NCBI GenBank assembly: GCA_019751915.1
Contig: JAIEMS010000031.1
Coordinates: forward strand, 123,415-187,414
Source: Burkholderiaceae bacterium
Lineage (GTDB): Bacteria > Pseudomonadota > Gammaproteobacteria > Burkholderiales > Burkholderiaceae_C
Direction of reading: 5' to 3'
DNA: 64,000 nt
Every line of letters begins with the position of its first letter. The first letter of the stretch is position 1. The position numbers and the translations under genes were made by a program. Below the pieces are notes generated by a model. It was not told the DNA's origin. It saw only the letters and a list, made by a program, of their open reading frames with translations, and searched no databases. This document shows, piece by piece, positions 29,403 through 38,876 of the stretch.

Positions 29403-30296
29403 ATGACCGACTCCCTTCTTTCGATTGCCCCGCGCGACAAGGCCGATATCTTGGCCCAGGCGCTGCCCTATATCCGTAAATTTCACAGCAAAACGATGGT
29501 CATCAAGTACGGCGGCAACGCCATGACCGACCCGGCGCTGCAAAAGGCCTTTGCCGAAGATGTGGTGCTGCTCAAGCTGGTGGGCATTAACCCCGTGGTG
29601 GTACACGGTGGCGGCCCGCAAATTGAGCTGGCCCTCAAGCGCTTAGGAAAAACCGGCGAGTTCATTCAGGGGATGCGCGTCACCGACGCTGAGACGATGG
29701 AGGTGGTCGAGTGGGTGCTGGCCGGTGAGGTGCAGCAAGACATCGTCGGCCTTATCAACCAAGCCGGTGGCAAGGCCGTCGGCCTGACTGGGCGCGATGG
29801 CGGCATGATCCGTGCCCAAAAGCTGCGGCTGCTCGACCAGAGCGATCCGAGCAAAGAGCACGATGTGGGCCAAGTCGGAGACATCGTTGCCATTGACTCC
29901 AGCGTCGTCAAGGCGCTGCAAGACGATGCGTTCATTCCAGTGGTCAGCCCGATTGGTTTTGGCGAGCACAACGAGAGCTACAACATTAACGCCGATGTCG
30001 TGGCGGCGCGCTTGGCCATTGAGCTGCAAGCGGAAAAACTGCTGATGCTGACCAACATTCCGGGCGTGCTCGACAAGCAAGGCCAGCTCTTGACCGAGTT
30101 GACCATGCAGCGGATTGATGCCTTGGTGGCCGATGGCACCATCAGTGGCGGTATGTTGCCCAAAATTGCCGGGGCACTCGACGCGGCCAAGGCGGGTGTC
30201 CATGCGGTTCACATCATTGATGGCCGGGTGCCCCACGCCATGTTGCTGGAAATTTTGACCGAGCAAGCCTACGGCACCATGATCCACGCCAACTAA
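29403..30296 (+). CDS. argB: Acetylglutamate kinase
   Basis: Second step of arginine synthesis: phosphorylates N-acetylglutamate. The 297-residue protein has the glycine-rich VIKYGGNAM motif near residues 36-44, VVHGGGPQI near 66-74 and the N-terminal helix extension typical of the hexameric, arginine-sensitive form ([21 protein letters not shown]). Feedback inhibition by arginine is therefore likely. Confidence 0.96.
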   Translation: MTDSLLSIAPRDKADILAQALPYIRKFHSKTMVIKYGGNAMTDPALQKAFAEDVVLLKLVGINPVVVHGGGPQIELALKRLGKTGEFIQGMRVTDAETMEVVEWVLAGEVQQDIVGLINQAGGKAVGLTGRDGGMIRAQKLRLLDQSDPSKEHDVGQVGDIVAIDSSVVKALQDDAFIPVVSPIGFGEHNESYNINADVVAARLAIELQAEKLLMLTNIPGVLDKQGQLLTELTMQRIDALVADGTISGGMLPKIAGALDAAKAGVHAVHIIDGRVPHAMLLEILTEQAYGTMIHAN

Positions 30297-30319
30297 GCCC
30301 TGCGCACCAAAAATCAAAT

Positions 30320-30374
30320 CAAAATAGCACCTAGCGCTTATGAGGTCAGCGTTTGGCGCTATTTTTTTAATAGC
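30320..30374. repeat. Dispersed intergenic repeat after argB
   Basis: ATAGCACCTAGCGCTTATGA then TTTGGCGCTATTTTTTTAAT and AGC: the CTAGCGCTTA module followed by the GCTAT...ATAGC palindrome. One of the fuller copies. Confidence 0.65.
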
Positions 30375-30439
30375 ATTGATTCAGGGTTTCCCCTGATCTG
30401 GTTTTTTGCACGGGTGTGCTTTTTTGCCGGGTTTTATTG

Positions 30440-30470
30440 CAGAATAGAACGGTCGTTCGTTTTTATTCTG
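30440..30470. promoter_or_regulatory. Palindromic operator at the TetR-type regulator promoter
   Basis: GAACG-GT-CGTTC at 30447-30458 is a perfect inverted repeat, flanked by CAGAATA on the left and TATTCTG on the right, giving an almost symmetrical 31-base site. It ends four bases before the regulator start, as for autorepressed TetR-family genes. Confidence 0.65.
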
Positions 30471-30474
30471 CTCC

Positions 30475-31191
30475 ATGTCCGAAACCTCTTTCCCGGCCTC
30501 TGAAGACCCCGTTCTGCCTACCCGTCGTGCCGGGGGGCGGGCTTTGCAAAAAGGCCAACAAACCAAGGCGGCCATCGTCGAAGCGGCCTTGGGGCTGGCA
30601 ACGCACATTGGTTTAGAAGGCTTGTCGATTGGTGCTCTGGCCGATGTGACCGGCATGAGCAAATCGGGGGTTTTTGCCCACTTTGGTTCGCGCGAAGAAC
30701 TGCAAATTTCCGTCATTCGCCAATACCACGCTTGCTTTGAGCAAGAGGTTTTTTACCCAGCGATGCAGGCCGAGCGTGGCTTGGCCCGTTTGCGTGCGTT
30801 GTTTGACAACTGGATGAAGCGCACCTCGGTCGAAATCGACTCGGGCTGCATCTACATCAGCGGTGCCGTTGAATTTGATGAGCGCACCGGCCCGGTGCGC
30901 GATGCGTTGGCCGGTTCGGTGATGACGTGGCACGCGGCCATCGAGCGCACCATCCAGCAATGCCAAGAGCGCGGCGAGCTGCGCGCCGACGTGCCAGCAG
31001 CACAAATGCTGTTTGAGATTCACGGCCTGATTTTGGCGCTGCACTACGAAGCCCGTTTTTTAAAGACACCCGGCTCTATCGCCCGGGCTGTGACTGGTTT
31101 TGACAACATTCTGGCCCGTTTTGGCGCTGCTGCCCCGGCCCAAGATACCTGCCTGCCCACCGTTTCCTGCCCCACTACCCCCAAGGAGTAA
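30475..31191 (+). CDS. TetR/AcrR family transcriptional regulator
   Basis: A 238-residue regulator. The N-terminal helix-turn-helix is clear (KAAIVEAALGLATHIGLEGL ... SKSGVFAHFGSREEL, about residues 30-75), followed by a ligand-binding C-terminal domain. It heads the beta-oxidation cluster: its last codons CCC AAG GAG TAA supply the ribosome site for the acyl-CoA dehydrogenase four bases on. It probably represses the cluster until a fatty acyl-CoA binds; this is inference from context and the operator site. Confidence 0.9.
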   Translation: MSETSFPASEDPVLPTRRAGGRALQKGQQTKAAIVEAALGLATHIGLEGLSIGALADVTGMSKSGVFAHFGSREELQISVIRQYHACFEQEVFYPAMQAERGLARLRALFDNWMKRTSVEIDSGCIYISGAVEFDERTGPVRDALAGSVMTWHAAIERTIQQCQERGELRADVPAAQMLFEIHGLILALHYEARFLKTPGSIARAVTGFDNILARFGAAAPAQDTCLPTVSCPTTPKE

Positions 31192-31195
31192 GCCC

Positions 31196-32992
31196 ATGCC
31201 CGCCTACACGCCCCCCCTGCGCGACATGCAATTTGTCATGCACGAAGTGCTCAACGTCACCGATGAACTCAAAGTGTTGCCCCCCCACGCCGAGATCGAT
31301 GCCCAAACCATCGACGCTGTGCTGGAAGAAGGCGGTAAATTTGCGGCGCAGGTAGCTTTTCCGCTGAACATCAGTGGCGATGCCGAGGGCTGCCAACTCG
31401 ACAAAACGACCCACGCAGTCACCACGCCCAAGGGCTTCAAAGAGGCCTATGCCCAGTACGTCGAAGGCGGCTGGGCCGCTTTGAGTTGCGATCCTGCCTA
31501 CGGCGGCCAAGGTTTGCCGTTTGTGGTGAACCAGTGCTTCTACGAGATGATGAACTCGGCCAACCAAGCTTGGACGATGTACCCCGGCCTGAGCCACGGC
31601 GCTTACGAGTGTCTCCACGCCCACGGCACCGAGGCACAAAAGAACCTGTACCTGCCCAAGCTGACCAGCGGCGAATGGACGGGCACCATGTGCCTGACCG
31701 AGCCACACTGCGGCACCGACTTGGGCCTGCTGCGTACCAAGGCCGAGCCTCAGCCCGATGGCACTTACAAGATTACTGGCGCAAAAATCTTTATCAGCGC
31801 TGGCGAGCACGACATGGCCGCCAACATCGTCCATTTGGTGCTGGCCCGCCTGCCCGACGCGCCCGTGGGCAGCAAGGGTATTAGCTTGTTTGTGGTGCCC
31901 AAGTTCAACGCCAACGCCGATGGCAGTTTGGGCGAGCGCAATGCCATTTACTGTGGTGGCTTGGAACACAAAATGGGCATCCACGGCAACTCGACGGCGC
32001 AAATCGTCATTGATGGGGCCACCGGCACCTTGGTCGGTCAGCCACACAAGGGCTTGGCGGCCATGTTTGTGATGATGAATGCCGCGCGTTTGGGCGTGGG
32101 CAACCAGTCGCTGGGCCTGACTGAAGTGGCCTACCAAAATGCGCTGGCTTACGCCAAAGACCGCGTTCAGATGCGCAGCTTGTCGGGCACCAAGGCCAAA
32201 GACAAGCCCGCCGACCCGATCATCGTGCACCCCGATGTTCGCAAAATGTTGCTCACCGCCAAGGCTTATGCCGAAGGGGGCCGGGCGTTGCAGTGCTTTT
32301 GCGCTGTGCTGCTGGACAAAGAACTCAGCCACCCCGACGAGAAAGTCCGCAAAGATTCGGCAGAACTGCTGGCGCTGCTCACGCCCATCGTCAAAGCCTT
32401 TATTACCGACAACGGTTTTGAGGCCACCGTCGCCTGCCAGCAAGTCTTTGGCGGTCATGGCTTTATCAAAGAGTGGGGCATGGAGCAGTTTGTCCGCGAT
32501 GCCCGCATCAACATGATTTACGAAGGCACCAACACCATCCAGTCGCTGGATTTGCTGGGCCGCAAGGTGCTGGGCAACAACGGCGCAACGCTGCGCAAGT
32601 TTGGCAAGCTGGTGGCGGCATTGGTGCAAGAAGAAGGCGTGAACGAGAAGATGGCCGAGTTCATCAACCCGGTGGCCTACTTGGGTGAGCAGATGACCAA
32701 ATTCACCACCGAAATCGGCTTCAAAGGACTGCAAAACCCCGACGAAGTGGGCGCTGCGGCGGTTGACTACCTGCGCGTGGCTGGGCATTTGGTGTTTGGT
32801 TACTTCTTTGCCCGCATGGCCCAAGTGGCGCTGCGCCAAATCGCTGCAGGCAGCACCGATCCGTTCTACCAAGCCAAGCTGCAAACAGCGCGTTTTTACT
32901 TTGCCAAGTTGTTCCCCGAGACCGCCACGCTGATGCGCACGGCGCGCGCAGGCAGCAAGGCGCTGATGGACACCGATTTGGCCTTGGCCTGA
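31196..32992 (+). CDS. Acyl-CoA dehydrogenase (large form with extra C-terminal domain)
   Basis: FAD enzyme that introduces the first double bond of beta-oxidation. It has 598 residues: N-terminal, middle (MCLTEPHCGTDLG) and C-terminal ACAD domains, then an extra helical domain from about 470. The probable catalytic base is Glu443 in MIYEGTNTIQ. This length class also includes DmdC (3-methylmercaptopropionyl-CoA dehydrogenase), but the neighbours point to fatty acids. I chose ATG 31196, whose AAGGAG ribosome site overlaps the regulator stop. Confidence 0.92.
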   Translation: MPAYTPPLRDMQFVMHEVLNVTDELKVLPPHAEIDAQTIDAVLEEGGKFAAQVAFPLNISGDAEGCQLDKTTHAVTTPKGFKEAYAQYVEGGWAALSCDPAYGGQGLPFVVNQCFYEMMNSANQAWTMYPGLSHGAYECLHAHGTEAQKNLYLPKLTSGEWTGTMCLTEPHCGTDLGLLRTKAEPQPDGTYKITGAKIFISAGEHDMAANIVHLVLARLPDAPVGSKGISLFVVPKFNANADGSLGERNAIYCGGLEHKMGIHGNSTAQIVIDGATGTLVGQPHKGLAAMFVMMNAARLGVGNQSLGLTEVAYQNALAYAKDRVQMRSLSGTKAKDKPADPIIVHPDVRKMLLTAKAYAEGGRALQCFCAVLLDKELSHPDEKVRKDSAELLALLTPIVKAFITDNGFEATVACQQVFGGHGFIKEWGMEQFVRDARINMIYEGTNTIQSLDLLGRKVLGNNGATLRKFGKLVAALVQEEGVNEKMAEFINPVAYLGEQMTKFTTEIGFKGLQNPDEVGAAAVDYLRVAGHLVFGYFFARMAQVALRQIAAGSTDPFYQAKLQTARFYFAKLFPETATLMRTARAGSKALMDTDLALA

Positions 32993-33035
32993 GCACGCTA
33001 GCGCCGATTTTTGCGTCTTTTTGCACTGTACCCTT

Positions 33036-33473
33036 ATGTATAAAGCATTCTTAGCTATTGTTTTTATAGCGTCTGCCGCCCCCGCGTGGGCACAGATGTC
33101 ACCCGAAGGGCTTTGGCGCAGCCTAGACGACAAAACCGGCGAGGCCAGCGCCGAAATTCGCATTGCCGATACCGGTGCTGGTGTTTTGCATGGACGCATC
33201 GAAAAGCAGCTGCGCGCTGGCGCTGACCCGCTGGCCGTGTGCAGCGAGTGCAGCGACGAGCGCAAAGGCAAACCCGTGCTGGGCCTGGAAATTATTCGCG
33301 GGGCCCAAAAAGCCGAGCGCAAAGACGTGTGGGAAAACGGCAAGATTCTCGACCCCGAAAACGGCCGCAACTACGCCTTGCGCATGACGCCCATTGACGG
33401 CGGCAAAAAGCTCGAAGTCCGTGGCTCCATCGGCCCCTTTGGTCGCACGCAAACGTGGCTGCGCGTGCAGTAA
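33036..33473 (+). CDS. Secreted DUF2147 family protein
   Basis: A 145-residue protein with a signal peptide (MYKAFLAIVFIASAAPAWA, cut after about residue 19) and a DUF2147 domain: PEGLWRSLDDKTGEASAEIR and the conserved VWENGKILDPENGRNY segment, ending TQTWLRV. The family is periplasmic or exported and of unknown function. It lies inside the beta-oxidation operon between acyl-CoA dehydrogenase and the FadB-like gene. Part of the signal peptide (residues 6-11) is encoded by an intergenic repeat copy. I chose ATG 33036; a start five codons upstream would spoil the signal peptide. Confidence 0.82.
   Translation: MYKAFLAIVFIASAAPAWAQMSPEGLWRSLDDKTGEASAEIRIADTGAGVLHGRIEKQLRAGADPLAVCSECSDERKGKPVLGLEIIRGAQKAERKDVWENGKILDPENGRNYALRMTPIDGGKKLEVRGSIGPFGRTQTWLRVQ
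33048..33070. repeat. Intergenic repeat module inside a signal-peptide coding region
   Basis: CTTAGCTATTGTTTTTATAGC is the same GCTAT...ATAGC palindrome found between genes elsewhere. Here it encodes residues of the DUF2147 signal peptide (LAIVFIA). Confidence 0.55.
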
Positions 33474-33500
33474 CTTCACCTTTCATTCTGGATACCTCCA

Positions 33501-35900
33501 ATGACCCGATTCCAAGTCAAGAAAGTCGCCGTCCTCGGCGCAGGCGTGATGGGTGCGCAAATTGCCGCGCACTTGGTCAACGTCAAAGTGCCGGTGGTGC
33601 TGTTTGACCTGCCTGCCAAAGAAGGCCCTAAAAACGCCATCGTCACCCGTGCCATCGAGGGCTTGAAAAAGCTCAAACCCGCGCCGCTGGGTGTGGCCGA
33701 AGATGCCGTGTTGATCGGTCAGGCCAACTACGAAGAGCATCTGGAGCAACTGCGCGGCTGCGACCTGATTATTGAGGCCATCGCCGAGCGCATGGACTGG
33801 AAGCTCGATCTGTACCAAAAGATCGCCCCGTTTGTGGCACCGCACGCCATCGTTGCCAGCAACACCTCGGGCTTGTCGATTACCAAGTTGTCCGAGGTGC
33901 TGCCCGAGAGCATCAAGCCGCGCTTTTGTGGCATTCACTTTTTCAATCCGCCGCGCTACATGCAGCTGGTTGAGCTGATTAACACCCCCACCACGGCCCC
34001 CGAGGCGCTCGACCAACTCGAAGCCTTTGTCACCAGCGGCTTGGGCAAAGGTGTGGTGCGCGCCCACGATACGCCCAACTTCATTGCCAACCGTGTCGGC
34101 ATTGCCGGCATGCTCTCGACCTTGAAAGAGGTCGAAAACTTTGGCCTGACCTGCGACGTGGTCGATGACCTGACGGGCAAGAAATTAGGCCGCGCTAGCA
34201 GTGGCACCTTCCGCACCGCCGATGTGGTCGGGCTGGACACGATGGCCCACGTCATCAAGACACTGCAAGACAATCTGAGTGAAGAAACCGATCCGTTCTA
34301 CCCCAGCTTTGGCACCCCCGAGGTGGTCAAGCAACTGCTGGCGCTGGGCCACTTAGGGCAAAAAACCAAAGCGGGTTTTTACAAAAAAGTGGGCCGCGAT
34401 GTGCTGCGTTTTGATGCCGACAGCGGCGAGTACGTGCCCGGTGGTCAAAAAGCCGATGAGGTCTATGGTCGCATGTTGAAAAAGCCCGCCGCTGAACGCC
34501 TGCGCTTGCTGCGCTCGGCTGAAGGCGCGCAAGGCCAGTTCTTGTGGGCCATTTTGCGCAACAGCTTTCATTACGCTGCCATCCATTTGGGCACCATTGC
34601 CGACAACGCCCGCGACATCGATCAAGCCATGCGCTGGGGCTTTGGCATGAAGCAAGGCCCGTTTGAATTGTGGCAAGAAGCCGGTTGGCTCGAGGTTGCC
34701 AAGATGGTGCAAGAAGACATCGACGCTGGCAAAGCGCTGTGCCGCGCACCGCTGCCCGATTGGGTGTTTAACGGCCCAGTGGCACAGGCGGGTGGTGTGC
34801 ATACCGCGCAAGGTTCATGGAGTGCATCTGCTCAGAAATTCATAGCACGCCGCGCCCTGCCCGTGTACGCTAGGCAGCATTTCCCTGAAAAACTGCTGGG
34901 CGAAGCGTTGCCCGACTTCAAAACGGCAGGCACAACGCTGCACGAAGACGACGCGATCCGCTTGTGGACGCTGGACGACGAAATCGTCATTGCCAGCATC
35001 AAAACCAAAATGCACGTCCTCAGCCCGGACGTGATCGAAGGTCTGGTGCAGGCCGTCGAGATCGCCGAGAAAGACTATGCCGGTGTGGTGATTTGGTCGG
35101 GCGATGAGCCGTTCAGTGCCGGGGCCGATTTGCAAGCCCTGCTGCCGGCATTCATGCTCTCTGGGGTCGGTGCCATCGAAAGCGCCGAGACCGAGATGCA
35201 AAACGCCTTCTTGCGTGTGCGTTATGCCAACGTGCCGGTGGTGACGGCCATCCGTGGTTTGGCGCTGGGCGGTGGCTGTGAGTTGCTGGTCAATTCGGCC
35301 CGCCGGGTGGTACACATGGAGAGCTACATCGGCTTGGTGGAAGTCGGTATTGGTTTGGTGCCCGGTGCCGGGGGCCTGACCTACATTGCCCGCCGTGCTG
35401 CCGAAAACGCGGCCCACTCCACTGGCAAAGACATTTTGCCGTTCCTGACCGAAGGCTTTACCGGCGCAGCCATGGCCAAGGTCGGCACCAGCGCCTTGGA
35501 GTCGCGCAAGTTGGGTTATTTGCTCGACAGCGACATCATCGTGGCGCACAAAGATGAGCTGCTGTTTGTGGCCCTGAACGAGGCCAAAGCCATGGCGCAA
35601 AGCGGCTGGCGTGCGCCGCACAAACGGCTGTTCCCGGTGGCCGGGCGCAGTGGCCGCGCGACCATCATGGGGTCACTGGTCAATATGCGCGACGGCGGCT
35701 TTATCAGCGCGCACGACTTTCATATTGCCAGCCTGATTGCCGATGTGGTCTGCGGCGGCGATGTCGATGCGGGCACGCTGGTCAGCGAGGAATACCTGAT
35801 GGCGCTCGAACGCAAGGCGTTTTGCTCGCTCATTGTCCATCCCAAGACCCAAGAACGCATCATGGGGATGCTCTCTACCGGCAAGCCGGTGCGTAACTGA
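33501..35900 (+). CDS. Fused 3-hydroxyacyl-CoA dehydrogenase / enoyl-CoA hydratase (FadB-like)
   Basis: Multifunctional beta-oxidation protein of 799 residues. The NAD-binding 3-hydroxyacyl-CoA dehydrogenase domain is at the N-terminus (VLGAGVMGAQIAAHL at 11-25; HFFNPPRYMQLVEL catalytic-His region near 147-160), followed by its C-terminal domains and an enoyl-CoA hydratase domain from about 490 (GLALGGGCELLV near 588, LVPGAGGLTYIARR). The domain order is the reverse of E. coli FadB but is common in Burkholderiales. It lies 27 bases after the DUF2147 gene and 23 before the thiolase. Confidence 0.94.
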   Translation: MTRFQVKKVAVLGAGVMGAQIAAHLVNVKVPVVLFDLPAKEGPKNAIVTRAIEGLKKLKPAPLGVAEDAVLIGQANYEEHLEQLRGCDLIIEAIAERMDWKLDLYQKIAPFVAPHAIVASNTSGLSITKLSEVLPESIKPRFCGIHFFNPPRYMQLVELINTPTTAPEALDQLEAFVTSGLGKGVVRAHDTPNFIANRVGIAGMLSTLKEVENFGLTCDVVDDLTGKKLGRASSGTFRTADVVGLDTMAHVIKTLQDNLSEETDPFYPSFGTPEVVKQLLALGHLGQKTKAGFYKKVGRDVLRFDADSGEYVPGGQKADEVYGRMLKKPAAERLRLLRSAEGAQGQFLWAILRNSFHYAAIHLGTIADNARDIDQAMRWGFGMKQGPFELWQEAGWLEVAKMVQEDIDAGKALCRAPLPDWVFNGPVAQAGGVHTAQGSWSASAQKFIARRALPVYARQHFPEKLLGEALPDFKTAGTTLHEDDAIRLWTLDDEIVIASIKTKMHVLSPDVIEGLVQAVEIAEKDYAGVVIWSGDEPFSAGADLQALLPAFMLSGVGAIESAETEMQNAFLRVRYANVPVVTAIRGLALGGGCELLVNSARRVVHMESYIGLVEVGIGLVPGAGGLTYIARRAAENAAHSTGKDILPFLTEGFTGAAMAKVGTSALESRKLGYLLDSDIIVAHKDELLFVALNEAKAMAQSGWRAPHKRLFPVAGRSGRATIMGSLVNMRDGGFISAHDFHIASLIADVVCGGDVDAGTLVSEEYLMALERKAFCSLIVHPKTQERIMGMLSTGKPVRN

Positions 35901-35923
35901 TTTGCCACGAAGGAATCCAAGCC

Positions 35924-37120
35924 ATGAAACAAGTTCAAGACGCTTACGTCGTTGCCGCTACGCGCACCCCTATTGGGCGCTCACACCGTGGATTTTTTCG
36001 CAACATGCGCCCCGACGATCTGTTGGCAACGACCCTCAAGGCGGCGCTGGCAGCAGCCCCCGGACTCGACCCCGCAGCCATTGAAGACATCGTTTGCGGC
36101 TGCGCCATTCCCGAAGCCCAGCAAGGCCTGAACGTGGCACGTATCAGTGCGATGTTGGCCGGTTTGCCCACCAGTGTCGGCGGCATTACCGTCAACCGTT
36201 TTTGCGCCTCGGGCCTGTCGGCAGTGCAAATGGCGGCTGACCGCATCCGTGTTGGCGAGGCCGAGGTGATGATCGCCGCCGGTGTCGAAAGCATGAGCAT
36301 GGTGCCCATGATGGGCAACGGGCCTAGCCTGTCGCCCCGCTTGTTCGAGGGGGATGGTGATGTCGGTATTGCCTACGGCATGGGCCTGACCGCCGAAAAA
36401 GTGGCACAGCAGTGGAAGGTTAGCCGCCAAGCGCAAGATGAATTTGCCCTGCAATCGCACCACAAGGCGCTGGCCGCGCAGCAAGCGGGTTACTTTGCCG
36501 ACGAAATCACCCCGATTGAAGTCACCGACCGCACCGCCGACCTGAGCAGCGGCCAAACCATTGCCAAAACCCGCACCGTCTCGATGGACGAGGGCGCGCG
36601 TGCCGACACCACGCTCGAGAGTTTGGGCAAATTGCGCACCGTGTTTGCCGCGCGTGGCTCGGTCACTGCGGGCAACAGCTCGCAAACCAGCGACGGTGCC
36701 GGTGCGTTGATTTTGGCCAGTGAATCGGCCATCCAACGGTTTGGTTTGACACCGCTGGCACGCTTTGTCAGCTATGCCGCCAAGGGCGTGCCACCGCACA
36801 TCATGGGCATTGGCCCGATTGAGGCCATTCCGGCAGCGCTGCGCTACGCTGGTTTGAAGCAAGACGATATAGATTGGTTCGAGCTGAACGAGGCCTTTGC
36901 CGCGCAGTCGCTGGCCGTCATGCAGACGCTGGGGCTTGACCCGGCCAAGGTCAACCCGATGGGCGGTGCCATTGCGTTGGGCCACCCACTGGGGGCCACC
37001 GGAGCGATTCGCGCGGCCACCGTAATCCATGCGCTGCGCCGCAACAACCTCAAATACGGCATGGTGACGATGTGCGTCGGCATGGGCCAAGGGGCTGCGG
37101 GGATTTTCGAGCGCGTCTGA
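35924..37120 (+). CDS. Acetyl-CoA C-acyltransferase (thiolase, FadA-like)
   Basis: Thiolytic last step of beta-oxidation. It has 398 residues with nucleophile Cys94 in NRFCASGLS, the His of ALGHPLGATGA and the second Cys in the MCVGMGQGAAG end motif. AAGGA precedes the start. Paired with the fused dehydrogenase/hydratase upstream, it forms a complete beta-oxidation module. Confidence 0.95.
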   Translation: MKQVQDAYVVAATRTPIGRSHRGFFRNMRPDDLLATTLKAALAAAPGLDPAAIEDIVCGCAIPEAQQGLNVARISAMLAGLPTSVGGITVNRFCASGLSAVQMAADRIRVGEAEVMIAAGVESMSMVPMMGNGPSLSPRLFEGDGDVGIAYGMGLTAEKVAQQWKVSRQAQDEFALQSHHKALAAQQAGYFADEITPIEVTDRTADLSSGQTIAKTRTVSMDEGARADTTLESLGKLRTVFAARGSVTAGNSSQTSDGAGALILASESAIQRFGLTPLARFVSYAAKGVPPHIMGIGPIEAIPAALRYAGLKQDDIDWFELNEAFAAQSLAVMQTLGLDPAKVNPMGGAIALGHPLGATGAIRAATVIHALRRNNLKYGMVTMCVGMGQGAAGIFERV

Positions 37121-37199
37121 ACGGTCGGCACCGGCAGCAGACTTGTTTTACGGGCGTTTGCACCGATACTTACCTTAGATTCTTTTCAGGAGACCTGTT

Positions 37200-38069
37200 T
37201 TGAGCAAGGTGAACGTATCTGCCGAACATCCATTTGACAAGGCCATTGCATTGGCCCCGATTGCTGCCACGGCGCAAGAGCATGGCCGCGAAGCGGCCCG
37301 GCACTGGCAAGGCAACACCCATCCCGATTACATGAACATGGTCGGGCCATTTGGGGGCCTGACCGCAGCGCAGGCCCTCCATGCGGTGCTGGAGCATCCA
37401 GAGTTGTTGGGCGAACCCATTTCGTTCACCGCCAACTTTGCTGCGGCCTTAGCGCCCGGTGCATTTCGGGCCGAGGCGCGGCCTGTGCGCACCAACCGCT
37501 CGATCCAGCACTGGCAAATCACGCTGTCGCAAACCAACAGCGATGGCGTTGATTCGGTCGCCTTGACGGCCACTGCCGTGACCGCTAAACGCCGCCAGAC
37601 GTGGAGTGCCGTGGATGCAGTGATGCCCGAGGTGCCACGCCCCGAGGGTATTGCCCGCGTTCCGCTGGTGAAGGGTTTTGACTGGCTGCAACGCTACGAC
37701 ATGCGTGCCTGCGCCGGTGAGGTGCCGACCGAATGGAATGGCGCTGAAGCCGACAGCCTGACCCAGTTGTGGATGCGCGACGATCCACCGCGCCCACTGG
37801 ACTTTTGTAGCCTGACCGCGATGGCCGATGCCTTTTACCCGCGTGTCTGGCGTCGCCGGGCGCTGATGACCCCGGTGGGAACGGTCTCTATGACGGTGTA
37901 TTTCCACGCTGGGGCGGCAGATTTAGCCACCACCGCCACCGACTACCTGCTGGGACAAGCGCGGGCGCAGTCGTTTTTTAATGGTTTTTTTGACCAAAGC
38001 GCCGAGCTTTGGAACGAGTCGGGCCAGTTACTGGCAACCACCCACCAAATTGTCTATTTCAAGGAATAA
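37200..38069 (+). CDS. Acyl-CoA thioesterase (TesB-like double hotdog)
   Basis: A 289-residue protein of the acyl-CoA thioesterase II-like family: an N-terminal hotdog with MNMVGPFGGLTAAQALHAV near residues 41-59 and a second hotdog ending in NESGQLLATTHQIVYFKE. It would release fatty acids from CoA and balance the acyl-CoA pool. Translation starts at TTG 37200 with CAGGAG eight bases upstream. The 79-base gap before it has no clear terminator, and the next gene follows after five bases. Confidence 0.85.
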   Translation: MSKVNVSAEHPFDKAIALAPIAATAQEHGREAARHWQGNTHPDYMNMVGPFGGLTAAQALHAVLEHPELLGEPISFTANFAAALAPGAFRAEARPVRTNRSIQHWQITLSQTNSDGVDSVALTATAVTAKRRQTWSAVDAVMPEVPRPEGIARVPLVKGFDWLQRYDMRACAGEVPTEWNGAEADSLTQLWMRDDPPRPLDFCSLTAMADAFYPRVWRRRALMTPVGTVSMTVYFHAGAADLATTATDYLLGQARAQSFFNGFFDQSAELWNESGQLLATTHQIVYFKE

Positions 38070-38074
38070 GCGGC

Positions 38075-38851
38075 ATGAGCACAGCCCATAGCGACATCCT
38101 CGTTCACACCGAAACGGGTGTGACCACCGTGACCTTTAACCGGGTGGAGCGCAAAAACTCTCTGACCGCCGCGATGTATGCGGCGCTGGCCGACGCACTG
38201 GAGGCCGCCAGCACCGACAGCTCTGTGCGCGTAGTGGTGTTGCAAGGGGATGTGACCGTCTTCAGTGCGGGCAACGACATCAGCGACTTTCTGCAACAAC
38301 CGCCGGTGACGCTCGATGCGCCGGTGTTTCGTTTCTTGCGCGCCATTGCCACCTTCCCTAAGCCTTTGGTTGCGGCAGTGTGTGGCCCGGCAGTGGGCGT
38401 TGGCACCACGTTGTTGTTCCATTGTGATTTGGTTTATGCCGGTGACAATGCGGCGTTTTCGATGCCTTTTGTCAATTTGGGACTGTGCCCAGAGGCCGGT
38501 TCCAGTTTGTTGGTACCGCAAATGATGGGCTACCACCGCGCCGCCGAAGCGCTGCTGCTGGGCGAGCCTTTTATGGCCGAAGCTGCGCTGGAAGTAGGCT
38601 TGGTGAACCGCGTGGTGCCTCCGACCGAGTGCAACGCCATTGCCCAAGCCCAAGCGCGCCGACTGGCTGCCAAACCGTTGTCGGCGCTGATAGAAACCAA
38701 GCGCCTGCTGAAAAAGGGCCAAACCGCTGCCGTGCTCGAACGCATGGCCGAGGAAGGAACCAGCTTTGGCCGCATGCTGGCCGAGCCTGCGGCCCGCGAA
38801 GCGTTCACCGCATTCATGGAAAAACGCCGCCCCGACTTCAGCGCAGTCTGA
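38075..38851 (+). CDS. Enoyl-CoA hydratase/isomerase family protein
   Basis: Crotonase-fold enzyme of 258 residues. It has VTFNRVERKNSLTAAMY, the oxyanion-hole region FSAGNDISDFL and AAVCGPAVGVGTTLLFHCDL, and MPFVNLGLCPEAGSSLLVP. Probably an auxiliary hydratase or isomerase for unsaturated fatty acids. I chose ATG 38075, with AAGGAA upstream inside the end of the thioesterase gene. It is the last gene of the cluster and converges with pdxA. Confidence 0.88.
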   Translation: MSTAHSDILVHTETGVTTVTFNRVERKNSLTAAMYAALADALEAASTDSSVRVVVLQGDVTVFSAGNDISDFLQQPPVTLDAPVFRFLRAIATFPKPLVAAVCGPAVGVGTTLLFHCDLVYAGDNAAFSMPFVNLGLCPEAGSSLLVPQMMGYHRAAEALLLGEPFMAEAALEVGLVNRVVPPTECNAIAQAQARRLAAKPLSALIETKRLLKKGQTAAVLERMAEEGTSFGRMLAEPAAREAFTAFMEKRRPDFSAV

Positions 38852-38876
38852 CGGCTGCTGCGCCGTCAGCAGGCAT

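Noticed and set aside
31175..33370. A 731-codon open frame antisense to acyl-CoA dehydrogenase
   Set aside because: It spans the opposite strand of two confident genes and the gap between them and has no family signature.
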